The notes under the pieces are model-generated. The model was not told the origin of the DNA. It ran no database searches and saw nothing but the letters and a program-made list of their open reading frames with translations. The translations under genes and the position numbers were made by a program. A DNA stretch of 64,000 nt from Georgfuchsia toluolica. Lineage in GTDB: Bacteria; Pseudomonadota; Gammaproteobacteria; Burkholderiales; Rhodocyclaceae. Below are positions 24,827-33,246 of the stretch, piece after piece; positions within the stretch are counted from its first letter, which is position 1, and every line of letters starts with the position of its first letter. The stretch lies in NCBI RefSeq assembly GCF_907163265.1, contig NZ_CAJQUM010000001.1:2170001-2234000 (forward strand), read 5' to 3'.

Positions 24827-25783
24827 TCAGCGCTCCGCGCTCTCAACCCGGTTGCGGCCGTTTTGCTTGGCGCGCAGCAGCGCGTCATCGGCGGCGGCGA
24901 GAAGGGTGTCGAGCGTATCGTTGGTGTCTATGCCGGCGACGCCGCAGGAGATGGTGATTGATTCGGTCGCATTGTCGCCGACCGGCACTGCCTGCCCTGC
25001 CACCGACAGCCGCAACCGTTCCGCGATCTGGCAACTCTTGTCGAGAGTGGTTTCCGGCAGCAACAGGGCGAACTTATCGACCCCGTAGCGCACCAGCAAA
25101 TCCTGCGAACGCAAGCCTTCGGACAGACTTTGCGCCATCCGGCGCAGTACATTGTCGCCAATGACGTGGCCATATTTGCCGTTGAAGTGGCGGAAATTGT
25201 CAATATCAACCAGAATCAGGCAAAGCGGCGTCACATCGCGCTCGCAGCGTTGCATGGCGCGAGTGAAGGCATCCTGCATCCAGTGCCGGTTGTGCAGACC
25301 GGTCAGCGCATCGACGCTTACGGCCGATTCGAATTCGAGGCTGCCTTCGTGGCTGGCGACCAGCGCCAGATTGTTGTTGCGCAAGCGTCCGGCAAGAATG
25401 CCGAGCAGGTTGCGCGCGATGACGTAAGAGCACTCAATCATGGTCCAGAGAACATCGTGGGGAATTACCAGCAGCCGTGTCGTACGCGAGGGAACGACGA
25501 GGGCGGAGACCCGCTGGCCGTCGATCAGCGACATTTCGCCGGCACAGTCGCCGCCCCTGAGCGCCACATGTTCGGGCAGACTGGTGCCACCGGGATAGAC
25601 CAGCAACTCGCCATCCAGCACCATGTAAAGATGGTGATTGGGAACCCCCGGTTCAAGCAGGTGCACACCCGCTTCGATGGTTTCGATGGTGCAGGTTTCG
25701 AGCAGATGCCCGACTTCCTCCATTCCGACCAGGCCGAACAGCTTGCCCGCCTCGAGTTGGGCACGATCCGCATTTGACAGCAT
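24827..25783 (-). CDS. Cyclic-nucleotide-binding/GGDEF protein with degenerate active site
   Basis: A 318-residue cytosolic signalling protein. Residues about 15-130 form a Crp-like cyclic-nucleotide-binding domain (YMVLDGELLVYPGG, then GGDCAGEMSLIDGQRVSALVV). Residues about 155-315 form a diguanylate cyclase-type domain (VDALTGLHNRHWM, LVDIDNFRHFNGKYGHVIGD). The signature GG(D/E)EF reads YGVDKF, lacking the second Gly and the catalytic acidic residue, so synthesis of c-di-GMP is unlikely. It may instead bind nucleotides or act by protein contact. It is divergent from aroG across 142 bp. Confidence 0.88.
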   Translation of the reverse strand: MLSNADRAQLEAGKLFGLVGMEEVGHLLETCTIETIEAGVHLLEPGVPNHHLYMVLDGELLVYPGGTSLPEHVALRGGDCAGEMSLIDGQRVSALVVPSRTTRLLVIPHDVLWTMIECSYVIARNLLGILAGRLRNNNLALVASHEGSLEFESAVSVDALTGLHNRHWMQDAFTRAMQRCERDVTPLCLILVDIDNFRHFNGKYGHVIGDNVLRRMAQSLSEGLRSQDLLVRYGVDKFALLLPETTLDKSCQIAERLRLSVAGQAVPVGDNATESITISCGVAGIDTNDTLDTLLAAADDALLRAKQNGRNRVESAER

Positions 25784-25925
25784 GTTGTTCCCTTGCCTCC
25801 TGTCTATTTTCTAGAGCATAGCCATTAGTGCAGGCCCAACGCAAGACAATTCCGTCACGCTGCGGCGGTGGCGGATTGCTGCCATGCGGTAAAATCCGAT
25901 TCTGATCCGGCCCACTTCCATCACC

Positions 25926-26993
25926 ATGAAACATGCTGTCGACGACCTCCGCATCAGGGAAATCAAGGAACTGGCTCCGCCCGACCATTTGCTGCGCGAA
26001 CTGCCGGACTGCGAAGCCACGGCGCAGACCACCTGGGAAGCGCGTCAGGCCATTCATCGCGTACTGCACGGCGCCGACGACCGGCTGGTGGTCGTCATTG
26101 GCCCCTGCTCGATCCACGATACCAAGGCGGCGCTGGAATATGCCACTCGTCTAAAGGCGGAGCGCGACCGCCTCGCTGCCGACCTGGTGATCGTGATGCG
26201 CGTCTATTTCGAAAAGCCGCGCACCACGGTGGGTTGGAAAGGCCTGATCAACGATCCGCACCTGGACGGCAGCTTCGCCATCAATGAAGGGCTGCACCTG
26301 GCGCGCAAGCTGCTCTGGGAAGTGAATGAAATGGGCCTTCCGGCGGGCACCGAATTTCTCGACATGATCACGCCGCAATACATTGCCGACCTTATCGGCT
26401 GGGGCGCCATCGGCGCGCGCACCACGGAGTCGCAAATCCACCGCGAACTGGCTTCGGGGCTGTCCTGTCCGGTCGGCTTCAAGAACGGCACCGACGGCAA
26501 CATCCGCATCGCCGTCGATGCGATCAAGGCGGCGGCGAGCCCGCACTATTTTCTCTCGGTGACCAAGGCCGGACACTCGGCTATCGTGTCGACCTCCGGC
26601 AATGAGGATTGCCACGTCATCCTGCGCGGCGGCAAAGAGACAAATTACGACGCAGCCAGCGTCGATACGGCCTGCCAGTATCTGGCCAAGTCCGGTCTCG
26701 CGGCACGCCTGATGATCGACTTCTCGCATGCCAACTGCAACAAGCAGTTCAAGCGCCAGATCGATGTCGCCCGCGATGTGGCGGACCAGATGGCCAATGG
26801 CGACGACCGCATCAGCGGCGTGATGATCGAGTCCCATCTCAAGGAGGGGCGCCAGGATCTGGCGCGGGGCAAACCGCTCGAATACGGACAAAGCATCACC
26901 GACCCCTGTCTCGGCTGGGAAGACAGCCTTGATGTGCTGAACCTGCTCGCCGAGGCGGTACGCAAGCGGCGTACCGTGCTGGAAACACGGTGA
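25926..26993 (+). CDS. aroG: 3-deoxy-7-phosphoheptulonate synthase (DAHP synthase, class I)
   Basis: Condenses phosphoenolpyruvate and erythrose 4-phosphate, the first step of the shikimate pathway. The 355-residue length and motifs match the AroF/G/H class: VVIGPCSIHD (about residues 56-65), RVYFEKPRTTVGWKG, IGARTTESQIHRELASG, GFKNGTDGN and SHANCNKQ. C61 in GPCSIHD is the expected metal-ligand Cys. Which amino acid feeds back cannot be told by eye. It stands alone between a divergent regulator and a GT39 gene. Confidence 0.96.
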   Translation: MKHAVDDLRIREIKELAPPDHLLRELPDCEATAQTTWEARQAIHRVLHGADDRLVVVIGPCSIHDTKAALEYATRLKAERDRLAADLVIVMRVYFEKPRTTVGWKGLINDPHLDGSFAINEGLHLARKLLWEVNEMGLPAGTEFLDMITPQYIADLIGWGAIGARTTESQIHRELASGLSCPVGFKNGTDGNIRIAVDAIKAAASPHYFLSVTKAGHSAIVSTSGNEDCHVILRGGKETNYDAASVDTACQYLAKSGLAARLMIDFSHANCNKQFKRQIDVARDVADQMANGDDRISGVMIESHLKEGRQDLARGKPLEYGQSITDPCLGWEDSLDVLNLLAEAVRKRRTVLETR

Positions 26994-27039
26994 ATTCAGG
27001 GTTCAAGATTCAAGGCTGGCACGGCGGTGCGCCGGCTGA

Positions 27040-28569
27040 ATGAGAACACGCCCTAGTCCGCGCAAAATATTTTTCTGGGCGCTGGCGCCGCTGCTGGTGT
27101 TCCGTCTCTGGCTCGCGGCGGCGCTGCCCATCACCGGCGACGAAGCCTATTTCATCTGGTGGGGAAAGATTCCCGACTGGGGCTTCTACGATCACCCGCC
27201 GATGATCGGCTGGTGGCTGGCGGCGCAATTGGCGCTTGGCGAAGCAGCCTGGTGGCTGCGCCTGACCTCGGTATTGCAGCCCTTTGTCATCGCCGGCGCG
27301 GTGGCCTTCATGCTGCCGCGCATCTGGCCGGAGATCGACGACGAACGGCGCTGGTGGGCCACGCTGTTCACCCTGCTGGCCCCGGCCGCGGTGTGGAATG
27401 TCCTCATCACCACCGATACGCCGCTGATCTATTTTTCGGTGTTCTCGGGGCTCGCCTGGCTGCGCGCAGGAAATGCAACTGCGCACGATGACAGTTATGG
27501 CTGGTACCTGCTGGCCGGTGTTTTCCTTGCCGGCGCGGTGCTATCGAAGTATTTCGTTGCCTTCCTCGGCTTCGCCTATCTCGTTGACGCCTTGTGGCGG
27601 CCAAGCCGGAGGAAACTGGCCGGCCTCATCCTCACTTATCTCTGCATCCTGCCCGCATTGGCGCTGATGGCGTGGTGGAATGCCGGCCACTGCTGGCCGA
27701 ACGTCATGTTCAATTTCATCAACCGCCACGGCGGTGCAGGGCTGTCGTGGCAGACCCCGCTGCTTTACCTCGTGACAATGGGATATCTGCTGACGCCGCC
27801 TGTTGTGTGGAGACTGGCGCGGGCGGTACGGACTTCGACCGGCTCAGCCCGAACGAAATCCCTCGTCGTCCTGGCCTTCGTCCCGCTCGCCTTGTTTGCG
27901 CTGCTTTCGCTGGTCAAGACCATCGGCCTGCACTGGGTGCTGTCCTTCCTGCCCTTCGTCTTCATGCTGCTGGCGCTCAAGCTGGAAAACCCGGCGCTGG
28001 CGCGGATCGGCAAGTTCATTCTCGGTTTCGCCGCGCTGCATGTCGTAGCGTTTATCGTCATGGCGCAACTGCCGCTGGAGACGTTGCAGCGCTCCAAGTG
28101 GTATAACAGCGCGGTACTGGCCTTCGAGGGCGAACGCATCGCGGCGCGGCTCAAGCCCTACGAAAAGGATTACGTCCTCGCCAGCGACGGCTATGCCGAT
28201 GCGGCGACGCAGGGCTGGAACAGCCGCCATTACTTCTTCGTCTTCGGCGAAGCGTCGAGCCATGCGCGGCATGACGATGTTCTCACCGATTTCCGCCCGC
28301 TGGAGGGCAGGAACATCCTGATCCTGAAGAAGAGCGCGCCGGAGCCCGGCGAATACGCGGAATATTTCCACGACGTGCGAGTGGAATCCTTTACCCTGCG
28401 CGGCACGAATTTTTATCTCGTGCTCGGACATGGCTTCAACTATCCGCGCTACCGCGCTAGCGTGCTGGCCACGGTGAAACGCAAATACTATGCGATACCC
28501 GCATGGCTGCCGCAAACGGCCTGCTATTTTTGCCAACGTTATTTCCCGGAGGCATCGTGCCGCCGCTGA
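27040..28569 (+). CDS. GT39-family (PMT/ArnT-like) membrane glycosyltransferase
   Basis: Polytopic inner-membrane enzyme expected to use a polyprenyl-phosphate sugar. The 509-residue product has the family N-terminus: a first membrane span, then ITGDEAYFIWWGKIPDWG, in which the D-E pair (about residues 33-34) is the catalytic acidic motif, then YDHPPM. About ten hydrophobic segments follow, with a soluble C-terminal periplasmic part. In one loop (about residues 268-275) RTSTGSARTK is encoded by a REP-like DNA piece. The 3' end overlaps the UbiA-family gene by 13 bp, suggesting that gene makes its lipid-linked substrate. Confidence 0.88.
   Translation: MRTRPSPRKIFFWALAPLLVFRLWLAAALPITGDEAYFIWWGKIPDWGFYDHPPMIGWWLAAQLALGEAAWWLRLTSVLQPFVIAGAVAFMLPRIWPEIDDERRWWATLFTLLAPAAVWNVLITTDTPLIYFSVFSGLAWLRAGNATAHDDSYGWYLLAGVFLAGAVLSKYFVAFLGFAYLVDALWRPSRRKLAGLILTYLCILPALALMAWWNAGHCWPNVMFNFINRHGGAGLSWQTPLLYLVTMGYLLTPPVVWRLARAVRTSTGSARTKSLVVLAFVPLALFALLSLVKTIGLHWVLSFLPFVFMLLALKLENPALARIGKFILGFAALHVVAFIVMAQLPLETLQRSKWYNSAVLAFEGERIAARLKPYEKDYVLASDGYADAATQGWNSRHYFFVFGEASSHARHDDVLTDFRPLEGRNILILKKSAPEPGEYAEYFHDVRVESFTLRGTNFYLVLGHGFNYPRYRASVLATVKRKYYAIPAWLPQTACYFCQRYFPEASCRR
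27831..27856. repeat. REP-like sequence inside GT39 coding region
   Basis: CTTCGACCGGCTCAGCCCGA followed by ACGA matches the CTTCGACAAGCTCAACACGAACGG core seen at 61847-61870 and 33479-33500. It is in frame and encodes an internal loop. Confidence 0.65.
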
Positions 28570-29426
28570 TCAAATTGCTGCGCCCGCACCAGTGGCTGAA
28601 GAACGGCTTCGTGCTGGTCGGATTGCTGTTTGCGCACGCCTGGAATGATGGCGCCAAGGTGGAACAGGCGCTGCTGTCCTTTGTCGCGTTCTGCCTGCTG
28701 TCGTCGGCGGTTTATATTTTCAACGACTTCCTCGACCGCGCTTCCGATCGCCTCCATCCGCTCAAGCGGCAGCGGCCGCTCGCCAGCGGCGCAGTGAGTG
28801 TCAATGCGGCGCTGGCCTTGATGGCGGTCTGCATGGCGGCCGGCCTGTGGCTGGCGTTTGGCGCATCCAGCGCGCCCTGGGTATTCCTCTTGTATATCGC
28901 AATCAACATCGCCTACACGCTGGGCCTCAAGCATGTCGTAGTGCTGGATGTCTTCCTCATTGCCAGCGGCTTCATGCTGCGCCTGCTCGCTGGCACCGTC
29001 GGCATCGGCATCGCCCCCTCGCAATGGCTGCTGCTGTGCGGCCTCATGCTCACGCTGTTTCTAGGATTCGCCAAGCGCCGCGCCGAACTTGCGGCACTGC
29101 CCGAAGACGCCGCCGGCCATCGGCGCGTGCTCGATCAATATTCGGAAGCGCTGCTCGACCAGTTTCTCGCCATTACCGCCGCATGCACCGTAGTGACCTA
29201 CAGCCTGTACACCGTGAGCAGCGAAACCATGTTCCTGCATGGCAGCAACCATCTGATACTGACCGTGCCTTTCGTGCTCTATGGATTGCTGCACTACCTG
29301 TTCCGCCTGCAACGACGCGGTGCTGGCGGCGACCCGGCGCGCGAACTGCTGTCCGACCCGCATCTGATTGCGGCGGTCGCCGGCTGGCTGGCAATGGTGC
29401 TGGCGGTTCTGGCTGGACGCCTGTAA
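28557..29426 (+). CDS. UbiA-family prenyl-phosphate phosphoribosyltransferase-like protein
   Basis: A 289-residue polytopic membrane protein of the UbiA superfamily. The signature NDFLDRASDRLHPLKRQRPL (about residues 60-79) with ASG after it is that of decaprenyl-phosphate 5-phosphoribosyltransferases (Rv3806c group) rather than of ubiquinone or heme enzymes; GFAKRRAEL later fits the same group. About eight to nine membrane spans. The start is GTG 28557 with GGAGG 4 bases upstream, overlapping the GT39 stop. The pair suggests a polyprenyl-phospho-pentose donor used by the GT39 enzyme; the substrate is inferred. Confidence 0.85.
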   Translation: MPPLIKLLRPHQWLKNGFVLVGLLFAHAWNDGAKVEQALLSFVAFCLLSSAVYIFNDFLDRASDRLHPLKRQRPLASGAVSVNAALALMAVCMAAGLWLAFGASSAPWVFLLYIAINIAYTLGLKHVVVLDVFLIASGFMLRLLAGTVGIGIAPSQWLLLCGLMLTLFLGFAKRRAELAALPEDAAGHRRVLDQYSEALLDQFLAITAACTVVTYSLYTVSSETMFLHGSNHLILTVPFVLYGLLHYLFRLQRRGAGGDPARELLSDPHLIAAVAGWLAMVLAVLAGRL

Positions 29427-29467
29427 TAAGCTTAGCGTGAAAAAGCAAAACGGCGCGCATTGTGACT

Positions 29468-29635
29468 ATCGAGCGCAGCGAGCCAATCAGTAGCCCCGCC
29501 CCGGGGGGTGAGGTGGGGTTTCGCAAAGCACTGCTTTGCGCCGCCGAGACGGACGAGCCATGCAGGGCAAGCCCTGGAGCAGGTATGGGGGTGGGGGTCT
29601 TCAATTTGCCTTTCGCGTATTTTCATCATCAAGGG
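29468..29635. repeat. Dispersed intergenic repeat, copy 1
   Basis: Begins ATCGAGCGCAGCGAG and ends GCGTATTTTCATCATCAAGG; both ends and the GTAGCCCCGCC/GGGGGTGGGGG middle recur at 59630-59724. This copy has about 70 bases of extra middle sequence. It lies in the convergent gap between the UbiA-family and adenosyltransferase genes. Confidence 0.7.
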
Positions 29636-29657
29636 ATGGCACTGGCGATCATGCGCG

Positions 29658-30209
29658 TTACCCGTTCTGGTTCTTCTGCCAGAGCACGTCGGTTCCGCCG
29701 GCCGCCTTGTTGAGCCAGCGGCCCAGCACGAACAGCAGATCCGAGAGACGATTCAGATAGCGGCGCGATGTCATTGTCACGACTTCGTTGCGCGCCAGCG
29801 TCACCAGTTTGCGTTCGGCACGGCGGCAGACGGCGCGTGCGAGATGGGTGATCGCCGCGGCGCGATTGCCACCGGGCAGGATGAATTCCTTGAGCGGCTG
29901 CAACTCGCCATTGAAGCGATCGATCGCCGCCTCAAGCCGGGCCGGCTGGTTTTCGCCGAGCAGGGCATGGCCGGGAATCGACACTTCGCCGCCCAGATCG
30001 AACAGGTCGTTCTGGATACCAGACAGCAGGGTGCGCACCTCGCCAGGCAGTTCCTCGCACAGGAGCAGACCCAGCAGCGAGTTGAGCTCATCCACGTCGC
30101 CCATGGCCGCAATGCGCAGGGCATCCTTGCCGGTGCGCGAGCCATCGCCCAGCCCGGTGCTGCCATCGTCGCCGGTGCGTGTGTAGATTTTCGAAAGCCG
30201 GTGTCCCAT
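29658..30209 (-). CDS. Cob(I)alamin adenosyltransferase, PduO type
   Basis: Transfers the adenosyl group of ATP to Co(I) corrinoids to make coenzyme B12. The 183-residue product starts MGHRLSKIYTRTGDDGSTGL, the ATP-binding signature at the N-terminus of PduO-type enzymes, and has FILPGGNRAAAITHLARAVC-like and RRAERKLVTL (helix with conserved Arg) and YLNRLSDLLFVLGR motifs. The frame is open upstream for 74 codons, but that part is encoded by a dispersed repeat; the ATG at 30207-30209 is the conserved start. Confidence 0.94.
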   Translation of the reverse strand: MGHRLSKIYTRTGDDGSTGLGDGSRTGKDALRIAAMGDVDELNSLLGLLLCEELPGEVRTLLSGIQNDLFDLGGEVSIPGHALLGENQPARLEAAIDRFNGELQPLKEFILPGGNRAAAITHLARAVCRRAERKLVTLARNEVVTMTSRRYLNRLSDLLFVLGRWLNKAAGGTDVLWQKNQNG

Positions 30210-30237
30210 GCGGAAATCATCCCACGAAAAACGGTTA

Positions 30238-30322
30238 GCCACAGAGGACACAGAGTTCACAGAGGAAAGGCAAAGGCAAAATCTGGTTTGTTCTTCTCTG
30301 TGTTCTCTGTGATCTCTGTGGC
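30238..30322. repeat. CCACAGAGG palindromic repeat, copy 1
   Basis: GCCACAGAGGACACAGAG (from 30238) is answered by an imperfect complement CTCTGTGATCTCTGTGGC ending at 30322, with repeated CACAGAG units in both arms. The element occupies most of the promoter gap between the divergent adenosyltransferase and pabB-pabC genes. A second copy is at 55072-55201. Confidence 0.8.
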
Positions 30323-30362
30323 TTGAATTGAGCTTTTCTGGATTATAGCTACACTCCCCACC

Positions 30363-32096
30363 ATGATTTGCGAAATCGACTTCCCCGACATCGACGGCGG
30401 GCGCTGGCGCATGCGCTTCGTCCAGCCGCACCGATTATTCATCACACATGTGCTGGACGAAGTGCCGACTGTGATTGCGCAGGCGGAAGCGGCGGCGCGC
30501 GATGAACATTGGGTCGTCGGCTTCGTTGCCTATGAAGCGGCACCGGCCTTCGACCCCGCCTTGCAAGTCAAGGCGGCTACAGCGGCGCTGCCGCTTGCCG
30601 CCTTTGCGGTGTACGGCAGTTATGACGAAGCGCTGACGACCGACGCAAAGGATCGCGACAGCTTTGCCTGCGGGCGCTGGTCGATGACGGCGTCACGCAG
30701 CGCCATCGATGCCGGTATCGCGGACATCCGTGCCGCCATCGGCAACGGCGACTACTATCAGGTAAATTACACGACACGGCTGGAGTCCAAGTTTTCCGGC
30801 AGCGCCGCGGCGCTGTATGCCGCGCTGTGCGAAGCCCAGCCCGACGGCTATGGCGCTTATCTCGACGGCGGCGAGTGGCAGATCGCCTCGGCGTCGCCCG
30901 AACTGTTCTTCGACTGGACGCCGGACCGCACCCTGACCACGCGGCCGATGAAGGGCACCGCACCGCGCACCGCATCGGTCGACGCGTTGCGCGATTCGGC
31001 GAAGGAACGGGCCGAAAACCTGATGATCGTCGATCTGCTGCGCAACGACCTGGCGCGTGTGGCCGAGACCGGTTCGGTCGCCGTGACACGACTGTTCGAC
31101 ATCGAACCGCTGCCGACGGCGTGGCAGATGACCTCGACCGTGCGCTGCAAGACCAGGACGGAGGTGACGCTGGTTGATGTGTTTCGCGCCCTGTTTCCCT
31201 GCGGCTCGGTGACCGGCGCACCCAAGGTGGCGGCCATGCAGGCAATTGCCGAACTGGAGTCGACACCGCGCGGCGTCTATTGCGGCGCCATCGGCCTGAT
31301 TCGTCCCAATGGCCACGCCACGTTCAATGTCGCCATCCGCACCGTGGCGGTGGACGCGAAGACCGGCACGGCACGCTGCGGCATCGGCAGCGGCATCACC
31401 CTCGATTCCACGGCTGCGGCGGAATATGCCGAATGGCTGGTGAAGCGCCGCTTCCTGCTGCACGCCACGGCCGCGTTCGACTTGATTGAAACCCTGCGCC
31501 TGGAGGCCGGGCACTATTGGCTGCTCGACCGGCACCTGCGTCGTCTACAGGACAGCGCGGAACATTTCGGCTTCGACTGCGATGTTGATGGGATACGGCG
31601 CAAACTGGAAGGCAACGTGCGGCAGCATTCGAAGAGCGCCTGGCGCGTCCGGCTGCTGCTGGGGCGCGACGGTAGCGTAAAGCTCGAAACCCATGCACTG
31701 GAAGCCAGTCCCGCTATCGTGCGCGTTGCCCTGGCGCTGACGCCCATCGACAGTGGCAGCGAAACCCTGCAGCACAAGACCAGCGAGCGCGCGATCTATG
31801 CGCCCCATGCGCCGGCCAGCGCGGACATTTTCGACACGCTGCTCTTCAATGAACGCGGCGAGGTCACCGAATTCACGCGCGGCAATGTCGTCGTCGAACT
31901 TGACGGTAAGCGCATTACCCCACCGCTGTCCTGCGGCCTGCTGCCGGGAGTGTTGCGCGCGGAACTGTTGGCAAGCGGCGAAGTCAGTGAAGCCATCGTC
32001 ATGCGCGCCGACCTGGCGCGCGCAACGCGGCTCTGGTTTATCAATAGTGTGCGCGGGGAGTTATTGGCGCAGATCGTCGGCCCCGTCATTCCATAG
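30363..32096 (+). CDS. pabB: Fused aminodeoxychorismate synthase component I / aminodeoxychorismate lyase
   Basis: Makes p-aminobenzoate for folate in one polypeptide. Residues 1 to about 365 are PabB (chorismate-binding enzyme: GDYYQVNYTTRLES, SPELFF, RPMKGTAPRT, LLRNDLARV, PCGSVTGAPKVAAM, YCGAIG, GIGSGIT). Residues about 375-577 are PabC, a PLP fold-type IV lyase (FDLIETLRLEAGHYWLLDRH, HKTSERAIY with the PLP Lys, NERGEVTEFTRGNVVVE). Fusions of this order are known in betaproteobacteria. The start ATG 30363 is close to a repeat, so the promoter may have been altered. Confidence 0.95.
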   Translation: MICEIDFPDIDGGRWRMRFVQPHRLFITHVLDEVPTVIAQAEAAARDEHWVVGFVAYEAAPAFDPALQVKAATAALPLAAFAVYGSYDEALTTDAKDRDSFACGRWSMTASRSAIDAGIADIRAAIGNGDYYQVNYTTRLESKFSGSAAALYAALCEAQPDGYGAYLDGGEWQIASASPELFFDWTPDRTLTTRPMKGTAPRTASVDALRDSAKERAENLMIVDLLRNDLARVAETGSVAVTRLFDIEPLPTAWQMTSTVRCKTRTEVTLVDVFRALFPCGSVTGAPKVAAMQAIAELESTPRGVYCGAIGLIRPNGHATFNVAIRTVAVDAKTGTARCGIGSGITLDSTAAAEYAEWLVKRRFLLHATAAFDLIETLRLEAGHYWLLDRHLRRLQDSAEHFGFDCDVDGIRRKLEGNVRQHSKSAWRVRLLLGRDGSVKLETHALEASPAIVRVALALTPIDSGSETLQHKTSERAIYAPHAPASADIFDTLLFNERGEVTEFTRGNVVVELDGKRITPPLSCGLLPGVLRAELLASGEVSEAIVMRADLARATRLWFINSVRGELLAQIVGPVIP

Positions 32097-32104
32097 GGAT
32101 TCCC

Positions 32105-32359
32105 TTCGGTCATTCCCGCGTAGGCGGGAATCCAGAGGTTTATTGACATCCGATGGCCGGGACTCGCCCCGGCGGGCGACCTACTTTCTTGCTCGTGCAA
32201 GAAAGTAGGCAAAGAAGCACTCCCCGCTGCACCGGCCCTTCGGGCTCCCCTCGCTGCGAAAGGCTCGCCGGGCCGGCATCGCAAACTTGCCTTCGGCTTC
32301 GGACAGCGACGCCGGACTTCCCCCGGCGAACCTTCCTCCACTCGGCGGCGCAGAAGGGG
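32105..32359 (+). repeat. Long inverted repeat, left copy
   Basis: About 255 bp that reappear in reverse complement at 33247-33551 with mismatches and one insertion. It contains an ATTCCCGCGTAGGCGGGAAT palindrome, a 13-bp-arm hairpin CCTACTTTCTTGC/GCAAGAAAGTAGG (32180-32209) and a long coding-like but frame-disrupted tail ending GGCGGCGCAGAAGGGG. Confidence 0.85.
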
Positions 32360-32517
32360 GCTTGTCCATGCTATCTCGACGAGTGCGCAAAGTAGAGCCA
32401 GAAATTCAATTCACACTAGTCCCAATAGTTTTCGGTTTCTACAGCCTCAACGTGGAAGTCACCGACGGATCACCGCAGGCGCGGAGTTCATATATGATGG
32501 ATTAGACCGCATTAACA

Positions 32518-33078
32518 TCACGAAGAGAGTCCAACGTTCGCATAGGTCAAACGGGTCGCCCGCGTAATCACTTCTAGCAGAAGGACAACTTCTGACGGAT
32601 TAGAGACCGGTTCAAGCAACGAGTCGGTACTGATATTTAGATGGGTGACGAGTCGGTCGTCACCAAGGAGGCAAAAGAATGGCGTTTCACTCTCGCTAGG
32701 GGCATCGCCGCGAGGCAGAGCAGTCGCTTCTCGTGGAACTCGCAGTGCGTCCAATAAGGTCTTTATCCGGTTATCAAGATCACCAGCATGGCTAACTAAC
32801 TCTCCTGGCGCGCCAGGCCGTAGCATCGTGATATTCAACTCAACCACCATGTGAATGCTCTCACTTACGAGTGGAGCGAACTGAAAACTTCCAATTTGCT
32901 CAATAAGTGTGATGTCACCCGGCTTTGGTTCTGGCTTGAGCCAGTCGGTAAAATCGGCCAGCGGCGGTTGCGCCCAAAGTTGCTTGAGTTGCGGATGAAA
33001 AGCGCGGCGAATTGCCTGCTTATCGTCGACGCCGCGATTCGACTTGAGAGGGCCGCGATAAAAAAGTGTAAAGCGCAT
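32518..33078 (-). CDS. RusA-like endonuclease-fold protein between inverted repeats
   Basis: A 186-residue protein of no named family that I can assign. Two segments match the active site of RusA Holliday-junction resolvases: GDLDNRIKTLLDAL (about residues 99-112; Asp, Asp, Lys spaced as D70, D72, K76 of RusA) and LLGDDRLV (about 138-145; the D90/D91 pair). It is longer than phage RusA (about 120) and has no phage genes nearby. AT-richer than its neighbours, without a clear ribosome site, and framed by long inverted repeats, it looks acquired. The function is inferred from motif spacing only. Confidence 0.6.
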   Translation of the reverse strand: MRFTLFYRGPLKSNRGVDDKQAIRRAFHPQLKQLWAQPPLADFTDWLKPEPKPGDITLIEQIGSFQFAPLVSESIHMVVELNITMLRPGAPGELVSHAGDLDNRIKTLLDALRVPREATALPRGDAPSESETPFFCLLGDDRLVTHLNISTDSLLEPVSNPSEVVLLLEVITRATRLTYANVGLSS

Positions 33079-33246
33079 GATTGGGGTTCTGCGGGCTAAC
33101 GTGAAGTAGATGTCGTCGAGAAATGGCGGGGCATGTCATCAAATAGCCATGTATGGCAATTGGTATCCATATCTAGGCATGGTGTTTTCATTTCGCCAAC
33201 AGCATACATATCAATAAAAGTGATGTCCATTGCTCGACACGTTAAA

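Noticed and set aside
33096-33230. 44-codon frame (MDITFIDMYAVGEMKTPC...) just upstream of the RusA-like gene
   Set aside because: No ribosome site and no family resemblance; could be real, but support is too weak to list.
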